Below, piece after piece: positions 1 to 12,385 of a stretch of 64,000 bases of DNA (the stretch's first letter is position 1; each line of letters opens with the position of its first letter). Source of the DNA: Didymodactylos carnosus (lineage: Eukaryota > Rotifera > Eurotatoria > Philodinida > Philodinidae). Both the position numbers and the translations under genes were made by a program. The stretch covers positions 1 through 64,000 of the forward strand of contig CAJNOQ010000092.1 in the NCBI GenBank assembly GCA_905250885.1, given 5' to 3'. The notes below the pieces were generated by a model. It ran no database searches. It saw nothing but the letters and a program-made list of their open reading frames with translations, and was not told where the DNA came from.

Positions 1-3000
1 ATAGATCAAAAAAGAGAATTTTTTTATGTAGTTTTATTTTTAATGGTTAGTATATCTAATGAGGCTTCAGTTATCAGTTGTACCGGTTTATTCCGTTTTT
101 CGTCAGATTGTATAACGTGTACACATTCTGACAAACTCATATTGCAGTTAACATAAAGATTTCAAAGGTCTGTTTTTATGAGATTTATTTTGTATAGATA
201 ATCGCAACTTCAAAAGAAGGAAAAGTATATTGCAACTTTTGTATAACAACCAGAAAAACATGATTTTCACCATCTGAATATTGATAATAATAAAACGACT
301 TAGATAGTTCGATAGATTAATCACATCCTTACTCTCACTCGTATATATAGGTTGCGATTATTCTGCGAAAGTACTTGAGTTCACAAAACAAAACAAGCCA
401 CATCTAAGCTATATACAATTGTTTGTTTGTCGTTCAATCCTCGTCTCCTCAACTTCATCTTTTCTCCGATTATTAGCAGAAATTCTTTGCAATAACAAAC
501 TATAAATTTGACTTTTAAATTGTATATTTTTTCTTTGCAATTTACTATCTTTTTCAAAGTGTAAAACAGGCTTGTTTTCAAAAATCAAACGTACATTTTG
601 TCATCAGAAAGCTTGTTAACAGTGCTACATTTCAGTTATGGTGCAAAAGAAATTCTCAGATTTTCTCTATCAAGAACTTGTTTCGCTTGTTTTGTTGTTC
701 TGGCTCTGTAGTAATGTAGAAACTAATACTTTGTTTCAAAAATTTATTGAATCTAATATGTTTGTTGTTGACCTTTCTGTAGTTTCGATTTTTGTTTTCT
801 AGTGCAGAAAAAAATACGATTACTATGGAGAAGAATGTCTGCTGCCAGATGAGAGAAGCTTTTCCATTAAATTTTTGACCAATTTTTTCAGCTGAGGAGC
901 TTTTTTCTAGCTCGAAAAATGTTTCCTTTTGGCGTCCCCTTACATCTATCCCTTATATCTGTGAAATATAAAAATTATGAGGTTTTTGACGAGAGTGTCG
1001 TCAACTTTCATTTTTTGATGTATTATTAGTGGAATACTTCCGCACAGGTCTAACTACTTCATATACGGCTGAGAATCAAAAGGATTTGATTATATGCATT
1101 ATAGTAGTACCAGAAGTATGTAAAGACCCCTAGCCGCTCCCTAAAATACTAAATCTGAATATGCTTTTAAGTTAGCTTAGTAAAATATTCCGACAATTTT
1201 AAAGCGCCGTCTTCCTGATAGTTAGACAGCGTTGCGAAGGTTGTATGTTTTCCGATTTAAAATTCCAGGTTTTATCTTCCACATTTTTTCCTGGAAAGAT
1301 GCCCATACTGAAGATCACTTTCGAAAAACTATCAATATGACGATCTGTTCCCTTACTCGCTACTTTACAGAGCTAAAAAACCTGATTTACTCAGCGAGTT
1401 CTTCATTATTGTTACTGGGTTGAAAATTTTAATATATATCCCAGTCCTCACTAATGGATGACTCAAATTTTTTCTAAGTAATCTTTTCAAGAGAGGAAGC
1501 AATACTGATTACAAATACAAATATGATTTTATTTTTAATAAGATATACTTGTTGCAAAATAGATTTTTTAAGTGGTATACTTTACCAATCAAACGTTTTA
1601 TAAAAAGTTATGAACTAATAGTTAGTTTGTACGTAGACATACATAATTTACTAAGCTCTTCCCGGCTAGCATCACTAAAAAGTTTCAAACTTTGTGGTAA
1701 GTGCATGGTTCACGATTCTGTGATTCGGAAAAACTGTCAAATTTTCTGGCTGCGAGTGCCAACTTCTAGCGTGATTTAAACGAAGAACAAGTGATGGATT
1801 TTAGGCAACTGTTGATGCTCTACACGACGTGCATAGCCAAATTCATTGGACGTTTGTATCATGTGATGTGAGCGGAGCTGTCTGGACGTGTTGAACTATG
1901 AGGATATCGATGTCACGTCAGAGACTGTCTGTGTGACTAATGTACATTACTTTCGTCAGCTCAGATTAAATGTTTAACGACCTTGGTGCATTATTTTCAC
2001 CTTTTGTAAATTTTTACTTGTTACTACTTCTTGTAGACGTTTTCGAAGAAAGCTTTCGATTGTGTTATTCAAAGATTAGTTGTTGCAAAATTAACCAACA
2101 AGATTTTCGTTTATCTTTCATTTGACGACTTTGCTATAGTTAAAAACTAAAGGAAAGGTTATTTTGAAAAATCTGCAGCGGGTAAATTGTCTCATTTAAC
2201 GTTTTTAGCGTTCAGGATGATTATCCACTGCACGAAAGTAAAACTGATAAAATATGAAAGAAAGCCTTCTTACCACTACGGACAAGAGGGAAATAGCAAT
2301 TTCGGTATGTATGGTATGTTATTCTGTTATGCGATATGTAACGGGTATGTTCGGTATGTTGAGTAGTATTCAAAAATATGGAGATTCAGATCCTCCACTT
2401 TACCAGCTTTTTCTTTGTTTCATCAGAAATTTAAGTTTTTTGATACAAGCACAAACAAATTTAGTGAGGAAAGTATTTGGGTGTGACCGAGAGAAAATAG
2501 ATTTTATTCTCAAACAATATAACCGAGAACATCCCAAAAAATAATGTTTTCCAGGTATAATATTCTTCTCCTTTTACTTTAATATTTTGCTTATAGTTAG
2601 AGTCGATGAAAGAAAGAAAAAAGTTAACCTGTCGGAACTCAGGTTTTTAATAGATGATTCGGTGGTTTGAAGGAAAAAATGGCTAAAATATGAAACAAAA
2701 GGGCTTACACAATTTACTGCCAGCGGATTTACTTTCCCTTGATTACATTTTTTGAAAAAATCTAATTAAAATAGAAAGTAACCAACGGAAAGTAAATCCA
2801 TTGGCAGTAAACCGTGTACTTGAATAAAAGGACACTGCTAACTTGGGAAAGAAGTGACATACGCTCGCATGTTGATGTTTATTTTTACCTCTGCAGACTG
2901 TAACCATCACAAAAATATAAACCGAATGCGGGTGGATCATTTTAGACATGTAATTTATCCGGAGTCGATGAGAAGTGAAAGCGGAGAACATGCATTAAAG

Positions 3001-4535
3001 TCGACAAGTTAACAAAAAATTTTAATTCTTAGACGTTCAACTTTCTTTTTAAAAGATCAACTTATGTATTTTTAAGAAAAAAACAACAGCTTAGTAGTGA
3101 AAAACTTTAGAAAATGAATAAAAATACCAAACTTGTGCTGGATTTTCGACTTTTACACATATTTCTTATTCGCTTCCTGTTCTGATTTCATCGGTTCGAA
3201 TCGCAATCAGTGCATGACTAGAGCATTTGGAAACAATTCCCGTGTTAATCACTTACTACTGACACAAAAAGGTATTAGTACTAAACCAATCTGAACGGTA
3301 AGTAACCCATTTTATGAACGTGAAATAAGGGGGAAGCTTGATTCTTAGCAATTCATTAATCTGCAAAGATCAGAACTCCATACTTCTCGTGTGTGACTGG
3401 TGTGTGGTGGATATGTGATCGGTATGTCAACGGTGTTTTCCGATATTAGTACTGCTTTTTCTTCCCTAGATTACGGGCCAGTTTTATGGAACAGCTGATC
3501 GCTAAAAGTAATTTACTTCTAATTTACGATCATGTAAAAACCTGTGCAAAATGGCTGAGCGTTCATTATGTGTTGTATAACTTAATGATCTACACTGTAT
3601 CACTACACTATTGAACGGAAAATCGAAAGAAATATTTTTGAACAGCGTTGTCTGCCAAATTTGATAAGTAACTGTAGAAGTTGTACCAAAATTTGAGCGT
3701 GGTCGTATCTTGTTCGATAAGGTGACAAAAAAACAGAACCTAAATGTTTTGAACGTTTTCTAATGATAAGTGGATTATGGTAAAATTTTATTTTCTGTCC
3801 ATTCATCATCAAAATCTACTATGAAAAGAATCTTCATTTATTTTTCATTCTGCTTTCACAAAAAACCGACTTTATCTTGAAAATCTTCGTTGCTATTTTG
3901 AGAAGTAAAAGCAAGCAATTCATTTTTATCCAAAACCATGATACCTTCCTTCTGTACAGTCTTTTTTATTTAGTATAGAATCTGTTTTAGCATTGTTTAT
4001 TTTTACTTTTTCTTTATATATTCTTTACGCTTGATATAATTTCCATTGATATCCATCTATATTCAAAATTTAGACACTTTACTGATGGTTTTGTTTTTTC
4101 TCTTGACTGTATAAACTTTATTTGTTATCGATTCAAATTCTATAGAATTGGCATAACAAAATAAACATTATTTCATTTTAACTTATAATGTGGCGAGTTA
4201 GTTACTTTTCGGTACAACGATGAGCTTTCAAAGAAACGTCACAGTTTTGATCCTAATTAGCACTGTGCTATTAAGATTTTTTATTTAAATAATCAGTTGT
4301 TATGAAGATAAAATTATCATTAGGTTGATGTTAAAGATTACTGTTCAATGTAGTTATGTAATGCGTGTGAAATAAAACTAAGCATACTAACAAAGTATGC
4401 TTTCTGTTCATTTTTGTTTTGTTTTTGATAAAATCGATCTTTCGTTTTTATCGTACAGTTCATTCTATTGTTCATCGATCTGTGTCCATTTTTATACTTT
4501 CAAATAAGTTTAATTCTTTTGACGTTTATTTTTAG
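1..4535. other. Intergenic region upstream of the zinc transporter
   Basis: I find no convincing gene here. The longest frame (2254-2544, +, 96 codons) has no recognisable domain and no clear splice context. A less AT-rich patch at about 1770-1990 has no long open frame on either strand. A short palindrome lies at 2707-2817. The last bases before 4536 (TTTATTTTTAG) form a strong 3' splice acceptor directly before the zinc transporter ATG, so its 5' leader exon either lies upstream in this stretch or is supplied by trans-splicing. Confidence 0.6.
2707..2817. repeat. Short palindrome, MITE-like
   Basis: The left arm (from 2707, ACACAATTTACTGCC) is repeated inverted at the right end (GGCAGTAAACCGTGT, ending 2817). 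Arms are about 31 bp with a few mismatches and a loop of about 45 bp. No coding content. It is probably a small fold-back MITE; no target-site duplication was obvious. Confidence 0.55.
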
Positions 4536-6545
4536 ATGGCAAGTCACAATCATATTCACTCTCACAAGCATTCGCATAAAAGTTGGCTACGACCGACGAA
4601 AAGTTGCAGACTCGCAACAGTTCTTCTACTTACAATCGGTTTCTTCTTTGTTGAATTAATTGCCGGTTATTATGTTCATTCGGTGGCAATTGTCGCTGAC
4701 GTAAGTTGAATTTGAATGACTACTCATTTGGTGGTTATTATTACCAAAATATTTTAGGCAATTCACATGTTATCTGATAGTGGTGCTCTCGTAATAGCCA
4801 TGGTTTCACTTTGGGTAAGTTCATATTGCCTTTGACGTGAATTATTATTACTATAATCTTTTTAACGTAGATTTCGAAGCGTAAATCATCTAAAAACACA
4901 TTTGGATCGGCTAGAGCACAAGAATTGGGTAAGTTCTTTCATGATATTATCAAACCTGGAAGCATACATTTGATCAAATTCTTTTTATTTAGGCGCTATG
5001 GTAAATTGTATATTGTTGATGTCATTATGTTTTTCTATATTGGTACAAGCCATCAAACGTCTTGTACAACCAGAGCCAGTAGAAAGAACTAGACTAACTT
5101 TTTATATTGTCGTTGGCATCATTGGTTTGGCTATCAATGTTTTGGGATTACTCATACTCGGTGGTAAGTAATTTAAAATCAGCAGAAAAACACTTTCCAG
5201 AACAAAACTATTTTGGATTTGGATTTTTTATTTAAACTAGGCGATATGGCACATGGTCATTCTCACGGTGGAGATAACAAAAAGAATGAAGCGCTTATTG
5301 AGGACGGTGATCATTTGTGTAATGATGAAGGAGTTCACCAGGCACTGAACAACACAGCAGTTACATCACCAATATCACAACCCCTAGATGATCTAAAACG
5401 TGGTCATTCTCATGTTAATGCTGCTAAAATAAGTAGTGTCACTATTCCATTGAATTCAGTTATTGTTGATGATAAATCTGAAAAGAAAAAGAAAAAACAA
5501 GGCAGTAAGTAAATTTAATAGCTGTACTTTAAATCTTCACGAATTAAAATCTCATTTTTAGTGTCTGGTGGACAATTAAATATTCGTGGCGCTTTTTTAC
5601 ACGTTTTGAATGATGCTATTGGATCTGTAATTGTTATTATTAGCGGTCTTTGTATGAAAAAATGGCCTGATACATCATGGGTAAATTTTATTGATCCCAG
5701 TGCATCTTTATTCATGATTTTGTTGATTGTGATATTCACAATTCCATTATGTAAGCAACATATTGATTTGATTTTCCTGTGAATTAAATTTGTTTCTTTT
5801 TTGAAGTGCGTGAATCAGCATTAATTCTATTACAAACCGTTCCTACTCATATTGAAGTAGCTGATTTACAGAGGCGGCTTCTTGAACAGGTATGTAAACA
5901 ACCGATGATTATTTAACTATATATTATGTTTATTTTTTCTTTCTCAGTATTTATGATAAAATTAATTTTATAAATTTGTTTGTTCAATTTTATACTTATT
6001 TTAGATTCAAGGCGTCTTATCTGTTCATGAATTTCACGTACGGAATGCACATATTCTAAACGCTTTTATAGTCTAACAAAAAGAAGTAACTCTTCTTTCT
6101 AGGTGTGGCAATTGTCTGGTTCAAAAATTATAGCATCAGCACACATTCGATGTCATAATCTTCATGAGTACATGACTATTGCTGAACAAGTGAAAGACTT
6201 TTTTCATAATGAAGGTATTCATTCAACAACGATTCAGCCAGAATTTATCAATGTAAATAAACATATTTTTCGTCACTTAAAATTATATTTTATCTTGTTG
6301 TTTTATATTCATTGTAGGAAGAAGTAGCACCCAGTATAGGCAATAACGATTGTATATTGGAATGTTTAAAAGATTATAGTATTAACACATGTTGTGGACA
6401 ACCGTCAGCATACGTTAAATTTCGAAATAATCGCGATAGTGGAAATGATAAAGGTAATTCGTCAAATCTGAACACTAATATTAGTCACATTTTTCTGACA
6501 TGTTACTTTTTAGTAGACGAAAATAATATTGTGATGCCAATATAA
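4536..6545 (+). CDS. ZnT/SLC30 zinc transporter, ZnT1-like (11 exons)
   Basis: Cation diffusion facilitator that would export or sequester Zn2+ by Zn2+/H+ exchange. Exons: 4536-4700, 4758-4814, 4871-4928, 4993-5163, 5241-5504, 5562-5750, 5807-5889, 6005-6037, 6103-6252, 6318-6453, 6514-6545; all phases agree, giving 445 aa. It starts with a His-rich N-terminus (HNHIHSHKHSHK), then six hydrophobic segments. The two intramembrane zinc-site motifs HxxxD are present: HMLSD in TM2 and HVLND in TM5. The TM4-TM5 loop is encoded largely by exon 5 and carries His clusters (HGHSHGG, RGHSH), as in ZnT1-type proteins. The C-terminal cytosolic domain follows (ILLQTVP, then HEFHVWQL with the family's conserved W). 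The tail has a CCGQP segment. The last short intron could be retained without losing the final frame. The ATG directly abuts an acceptor AG. Family is certain; the ZnT1 versus ZnT10 subtype is less so. Confidence 0.93.
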
Positions 6546-8611
6546 CAATAGTTGGACCTTCTAGAACAAATAGTTTTGTTGAATAGTATTTTTCTATTCT
6601 TATCACATATACAAAATACTTGTCAAATATGAAATATAGTTTACTTATTAATATTGTTTTCTTCTATAGAACTGACCTTTACTAAGAAAAATATAGTTAA
6701 ATTTATTTTTTCTGTGTAATTGTTGTTCAAAGAGTGAAAATTAGACTCATATATGTGGATTGTTATTTAAATTTTTCTGATTTTTCTGATTTATTTTTGT
6801 TTTGTAAAAATTTTGCTCAATATTGTGCCAGTAGTCGTTTAATATAATGACTTTTAAACTTTATTGTTATGCTTGATTTTTCTATAAAAGTATCTATTTT
6901 ACTTCTGTAATTAAAACAGTGGTCTATTTTGTACTGACTTCATTGAATGTTGCTTGTTTGAAAAACAGCATGTTTTTTTTCAAATTAAAAATATTTTTGT
7001 AATATCGCGGTGTAATAAGAATGATATAATGTGTTATGTTCTTTTTTTTTTGTATTGTTAGTCACCGTTGTGTATACATCTAACTGCTGTAAATTAAATT
7101 TTATTGTGCTCCTTTTTTTGCACGTTTGCTGCTTTTTTGAGCATAATAAAAACTGTAAAGATACATATACTAAGAATTACTATTTAAACAAATCTTAACT
7201 CGAATAAAATCTGTTATCATTATCGACATTTTATGAGCATTATGATCTAAATTATTTTAGTTCTTGAGCAACTGTAAAACAATAATATGAAAATACTCTA
7301 GATTATTATCTCTAATATCTTTTGTACTCCATGAAATCACTTTGATCCAAATCTAAGATAATTATGTAGAGAAAGATGGAATAGGAACACTCTCATTACT
7401 GAAGAAATACTGTTTTAAAAACTTTGAAAATCATCTAGACAAATTTTACGCTACTTCTTCCCCCTCAAATTTATGCTTGTATTCATTATTGAGGATGAAC
7501 AATTTATTTATTTGTTGATCATTCATCATTTTTTTCACTTTTCAAAACCTGGTTGATAATTTGTGTTGATACACATCTATTAATAACATAAACGTTGAAA
7601 ATATATTTATCGATTTTTATTTTTAAAGAGCAGTATTACGGTGACACAAGAGATGATATTCAGATTGTCCTTGTCCATTGTGCGTAACAAAATAATTCTT
7701 TCAAAAATTAGTTTTCTGTGAACGAGTCAATAAAATGTAGCATCGCTTGTTGATATTTATTTGTACTTATTTTAACATTGTTATTCTAAACCCTATATTT
7801 TTTCTTCTGTTTTCATACCTCAAAATAGTTTTAGCATATCTCTATGGATAGAACAGATGGAAACATAACGAAAATCATTCGTTTGATATCAATGTAAGTA
7901 TGTCTCCATATGCTAAAAATTGAAAATATACATTTTTTTTTATATGATATTGTACCATCATTAAACATCGATATTTACGCATTTGCTTCATTTCTTCAAA
8001 AAAATAAATCTAAAAACAAAAATTAGACTAATAAATTCAGTGGTTCCTGTATTCTTTTCTTTTTTTTTTATAGTTATTAAAACCAGAAAACAAAATAGAG
8101 AGAAAATATGTTTCATTTCCACTTGAGTAGTATAACTCTGCTTCACGACTCGATTATATCAATGTATATATATGCAAAAGGAGAACGACTATTATATATA
8201 TATCAATCATATGTATTTATATAGTTATCGAGTTATTATTATATTGATACAAATCATAGAACACAAGCAAAAAAAGTAAAAAATATATATTCAAAGAGAA
8301 AATGAATAGTCACAACAGCAAACCGCACACCGATTTTTATGTAAACTTTTTCATTTTATAATTATCATCAAAGTAAATATAATAAAATTTAAAAATTAGT
8401 TTGCCTAGTTATCTCTAAAAGAAGAGCGAATTTTATATGTATATTGATATAAATATATATATAAAGTGTAATATTCTCTCTTTGTTAGTATCTCATAAGA
8501 GCGATTGATTTTTTTTCTGATTAATTTTTAGCTTGATTAGCCATCAGGCTCTTTCTTATATGGCCAAAGACTTGCATATCAAATCTACAATGATTTTTAT
8601 AATCGTAGTAA

Positions 8612-8615
<4 letters not shown>

Positions 8616-8645
<30 letters not shown>
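8616..8645. repeat. (TA)n microsatellite
   Basis: About 15 uninterrupted TA units, with no gene near. Confidence 0.9.
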
Positions 8646-8647
<2 letters not shown>

Positions 8648-9000
8648 ATAGAAAAAGAAAAATATCTATGCAGTATAATAACACAAAAATAATAATAAAA
8701 AAGCAAGGTTTCAATATGTTGTACGGATGATACATACAGCACATACACAAATATTAAAAAAAGAGAACACCGTATTCGAGGTCACCTAGAAACTCTGAAA
8801 AACGTATAATGAAGTAAATATATACACAAGAAGAGATACTAGTGAGTAGTCGTTTTAGTTGTAGTACATAACTCTTCTCATTTTTTTCATTTAACAAGAA
8901 CGTGTTAATATACAAATCGTTATTGTAACAGAGTTAAATGTCATTGTATTGTTGTTCGGCCTATGTACGCCTTTTGTATACACAAGATAGATAAATAGAT

Positions 9001-9031
9001 ATATATGTATATATATATATATATATATATA
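9001..9031. repeat. (TA)n microsatellite
   Basis: About 15 TA units with one interruption (ATATATG) near the left end. Confidence 0.9.
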
Positions 9032-9266
9032 CAATAAAACGGTATATCAATGTTATTTCATTCATCTTTAAATCGAAAATAAAATGTTCCTTTTTCTTCT
9101 TCAATCATCATTATGTCTGTATCTTCTTTTTTCTTCGTTCGTTATATTGTTCGTGTTCCATTCACTTTTTTTTCTATTTGAATTAAAAGATGATTCTGCC
9201 ATCTATTTGACCAGGTCTGTAGTTTTACCTGATAATAATAAACGTTGAATCATTTTTCGTAAATAA

Positions 9267-11439
9267 CGGATGTAACAGGTCAAATTGCCGGCTGCTATGA
9301 TGCTTTTTTATTTTTTTGAGTTAAAGCTGCTCAAAAAGTTTCGTTGTGATATGCAAAAGGTAGGAAATTTTGTGTAGATTTTATTCTTGTGTTCCTTTCA
9401 AGATAAGCATTTGCATTAGAATGTCGAATATAAAATTTTATTTGCTTGAGTTTTGAATACAATATAATATATTGATTTTCTTCTTTTACAATATATTAAT
9501 ACATCGATATGTTGATATATTTCTGTAACAAAAGTCAAAAAAAAGAATCGACATGAAATCATATCGAAAGAAAAATCAGTAAAGCTTGAATTTCAAGCAT
9601 ATATTGAGAATATGTATTATCCTGAGAAGACAGAAAAACACGATTTCTATGTACAATCTTTTTTAATCGATCGACGATGAATGTCGATATGGCAAAGACT
9701 TTGGATGAATATATTTAAGTCAGAATAGTGCACCTCAACGTTCAATCACTTCTGGCGATAAGTTTATCTCCTTTCTCGTTGGATCAGGGCGTGGGTGGTA
9801 CAATATATGCTTGAAATTTAAGTTTATTGAGATTTTTTCGGGAAAAGTTTATTTTGAAGTTTTATAGAAAATCTTAACCTACCGATTTATAAATATGTGT
9901 GACATTTTTTTTACAAGTATTATATTTCTAATAATTTTCAAGCAAACAGACATCGACTTGACATCCGAAACGTTGAACTAAAGTCAGAGAATTTTCAAAC
10001 TACTTTTTTAATTGATATATTTTGTTCGAAAATTTGGTTCTAGTGATAAAATGTAGAGAATTTGTTTGTGTACGTAGTTATGTATTTGTTTCGTACATAC
10101 TTGTTTGTAAAAGCCGAAATGTGAGAAAAGGCACATCAGATTAATAAGATGGCATTTTTGTCGAGGCTCTTCTTGAAAGTATGACTGCAAAAACTTTGTT
10201 TTTTTGTATACCAACAGATGCACAACTTTAAACTCTACAAGATACTTTCCTTTTCAAAGATTAAGTTGTTTTGATAACAAATCCTGAAACCAACAGGTGG
10301 CCCATAAAGAATTGTGCTGTTAGTATTTTCAAAATTTCGGCTCCTCCTTATACTTGATTGAGCTAGTTTGTATTACGAAAAGATTCCCCGTTGAATTCTC
10401 TACAAAAAATGTATTGACTGTTTTATTGTAAAATCCGAAGATGCAAAATGCCATGAGAAAATGTGAGAAGTACAAAAATGTAGAAAAAATAAACGTATTT
10501 TCTCAACGACAGCGAAAGTTTTTTGAATGGTTTCACAAGCATTAAAGTACGGTTTCAGTATATTTTTGGGTGGTTTCAAATACGCTCTTTCTTATCGTGT
10601 AGAGCGAAAAGCGTTTGAATCTAAATATCCGACGCAAAGATTAAAATCTCAGCAATCAAGTGAAAATAACAAAAGTGGTTACCTTTTTTCTTTTGCGCGG
10701 TGGAATAAATCAAATTCATTTTCCAAATCTTAGGGATCCGATCATAACGACTAATCATTTGTTTTCAAAATTAAAAGAATCAGTCTGAATGGATCAAGTT
10801 TGACTAAGCTTTATGTGTTTTATTGGAAGGCTCAAATTATTGGTAAAAAATCGTCATTTTTTGAAAAATTGGCAAAAAATAATGAAATTCTTGCGCCCTC
10901 AATTTTAATTGAAAATTATTTAAATTATAGATGAAAAATAGAGCTTTTCGAGGCATACACAATGGCTACTTCAGCTTTCCTTTCTCACAAACTTTTAGCA
11001 GATAATACTAAAAAATACTGTAACTACGTTTATTTTTTCTACATTTTTATACTTCTCATATTTTCTCATGGCATTTTGCAATAAAACAGTCAATACATTT
11101 TTTGTAGAGAATTCAACGGAGAATCTTTTGGTACTACAAACTAGCTCAATCAAGTGTAACGAGGAGGTGAAATTTTGAAAATACTAACAGCGCAATTCTT
11201 TATGGGCTACCCGTTATAATGCTGTCATAGGCGAAACAAGGCAAAAATAGTTGACAAAAGGCTATATCATATTCATTATCATAACACACTATTCAAAAAT
11301 TTCATTTTCCGACAGGGAAACTTAGAATTTAATCTACTTTTTAGTACCGTCTCCAGTGACAGACAACAAAATTTTTTGAGCAGCTTAACTTAGGCAGAAA
11401 AGCCATCATAACAGCCGGCAATTCAACCTGTTCCATCCG
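9267..11439. mobile_element. Non-autonomous TIR element carrying a second fold-back element
   Basis: Outer arms: 9267-9340 (starts CGGATGTAACAGGT, contains AATTGCCGGCTG) pairs with about 11371-11439 (contains CAGCCGGCAATT, ends CCATCCG). Between them a second inverted pair, 10296 to about 10505 and about 11020-11211, starts GGTGGCCCATAAAG and ends CTTTATGGGCTACC, so a fold-back appears to sit inside the first element. No transposase was recognised inside. No clear target-site duplication was found for either layer, so superfamily is undetermined. Confidence 0.7.
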
Positions 11440-12362
11440 TCACATCTAATATATATGTAAGTAGATAAAATAACTGAAACTATTTGATTATTGCATATAC
11501 AATTTTTCATTTTATGTGAGATTTTTGAATGTCGATACATACCAATCCAGCATTTGCTACTACATAAGATTCTTTGACTATTTGTGATAATAGATATTAA
11601 AGATCTTTTTATTTATAGTGAATAAAATCAAAAAAGTTTGCTGAAGTCTCAAAATACATACAAAACGGTGAACATTGTTCACTTTTATTTTATCAATATT
11701 TTTACACACTGTCAATGGATCTTATAGTTTCAAATAAAGTGGAAGGCTGGTATTTGGTATTAATATAATCTCCGCTGTTTGCTATTATTGCCAGGATAAA
11801 CGATGAAGTTACGTTCATGTGTTGTAAAATTCTATCTTAACAGTTACCAAGTACAAATGGATATGTGTTCATATCCTATTCTAACTGGATGTTAAATATT
11901 AATAGATTCTGATTGAATTTGAAATTCCATTTATTTTGCTATTATCATCACTTTGTGTAACGAATATCTTTTGTATCTATTCGCTCTCACATAATAATAT
12001 TGCTTATATTTCTACAGAGCTCGTATGCTGTCATTTTCGGAAATTATTCAAATCTATTACATCAAAAAATTGATCGAAGTAATTAAATCAGCCTTTATTA
12101 TTTTAGAATACTGTATCCTCGCCTCCTATTAGTATTTAAAATTCGTCAAATTGCGTAGTACTTTGTTTTAAAGTTGGAGACAATAGTTCAGATGATCTCT
12201 CTGCATATCGAAGTCTTTTTTGTTCTTGTCTGCTGCAATCACGATTTCCGCATAGATATAGATTGTTATAGATGTGTGCGTTTCCTTTTTTTCTCTTAGA
12301 GTAAAAGTTTTCTGCTGTTGTTCAGTGGTATACATTTTGTCTAGTTCGTATCTATATAGAGC

Positions 12363-12385
12363 TATATATATATATATATATATAT
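12363..12385. repeat. (TA)n microsatellite
   Basis: About 11 TA units in an AT-rich intergenic tract. Confidence 0.85.

Noticed and set aside
2254-2544. 96-codon open frame on the + strand
   Set aside because: No recognisable domain, no splice context, no homologue I can name; by length it is within chance for this composition.
3190-3202. GGTTCGAATC, a tRNA B-box-like string
   Set aside because: No A box at the right distance and no acceptor stem on either strand.
10527-10733. 68-codon open frame inside the nested fold-back
   Set aside because: Too short and without similarity to any transposase; lies in the loop of the inner palindrome.
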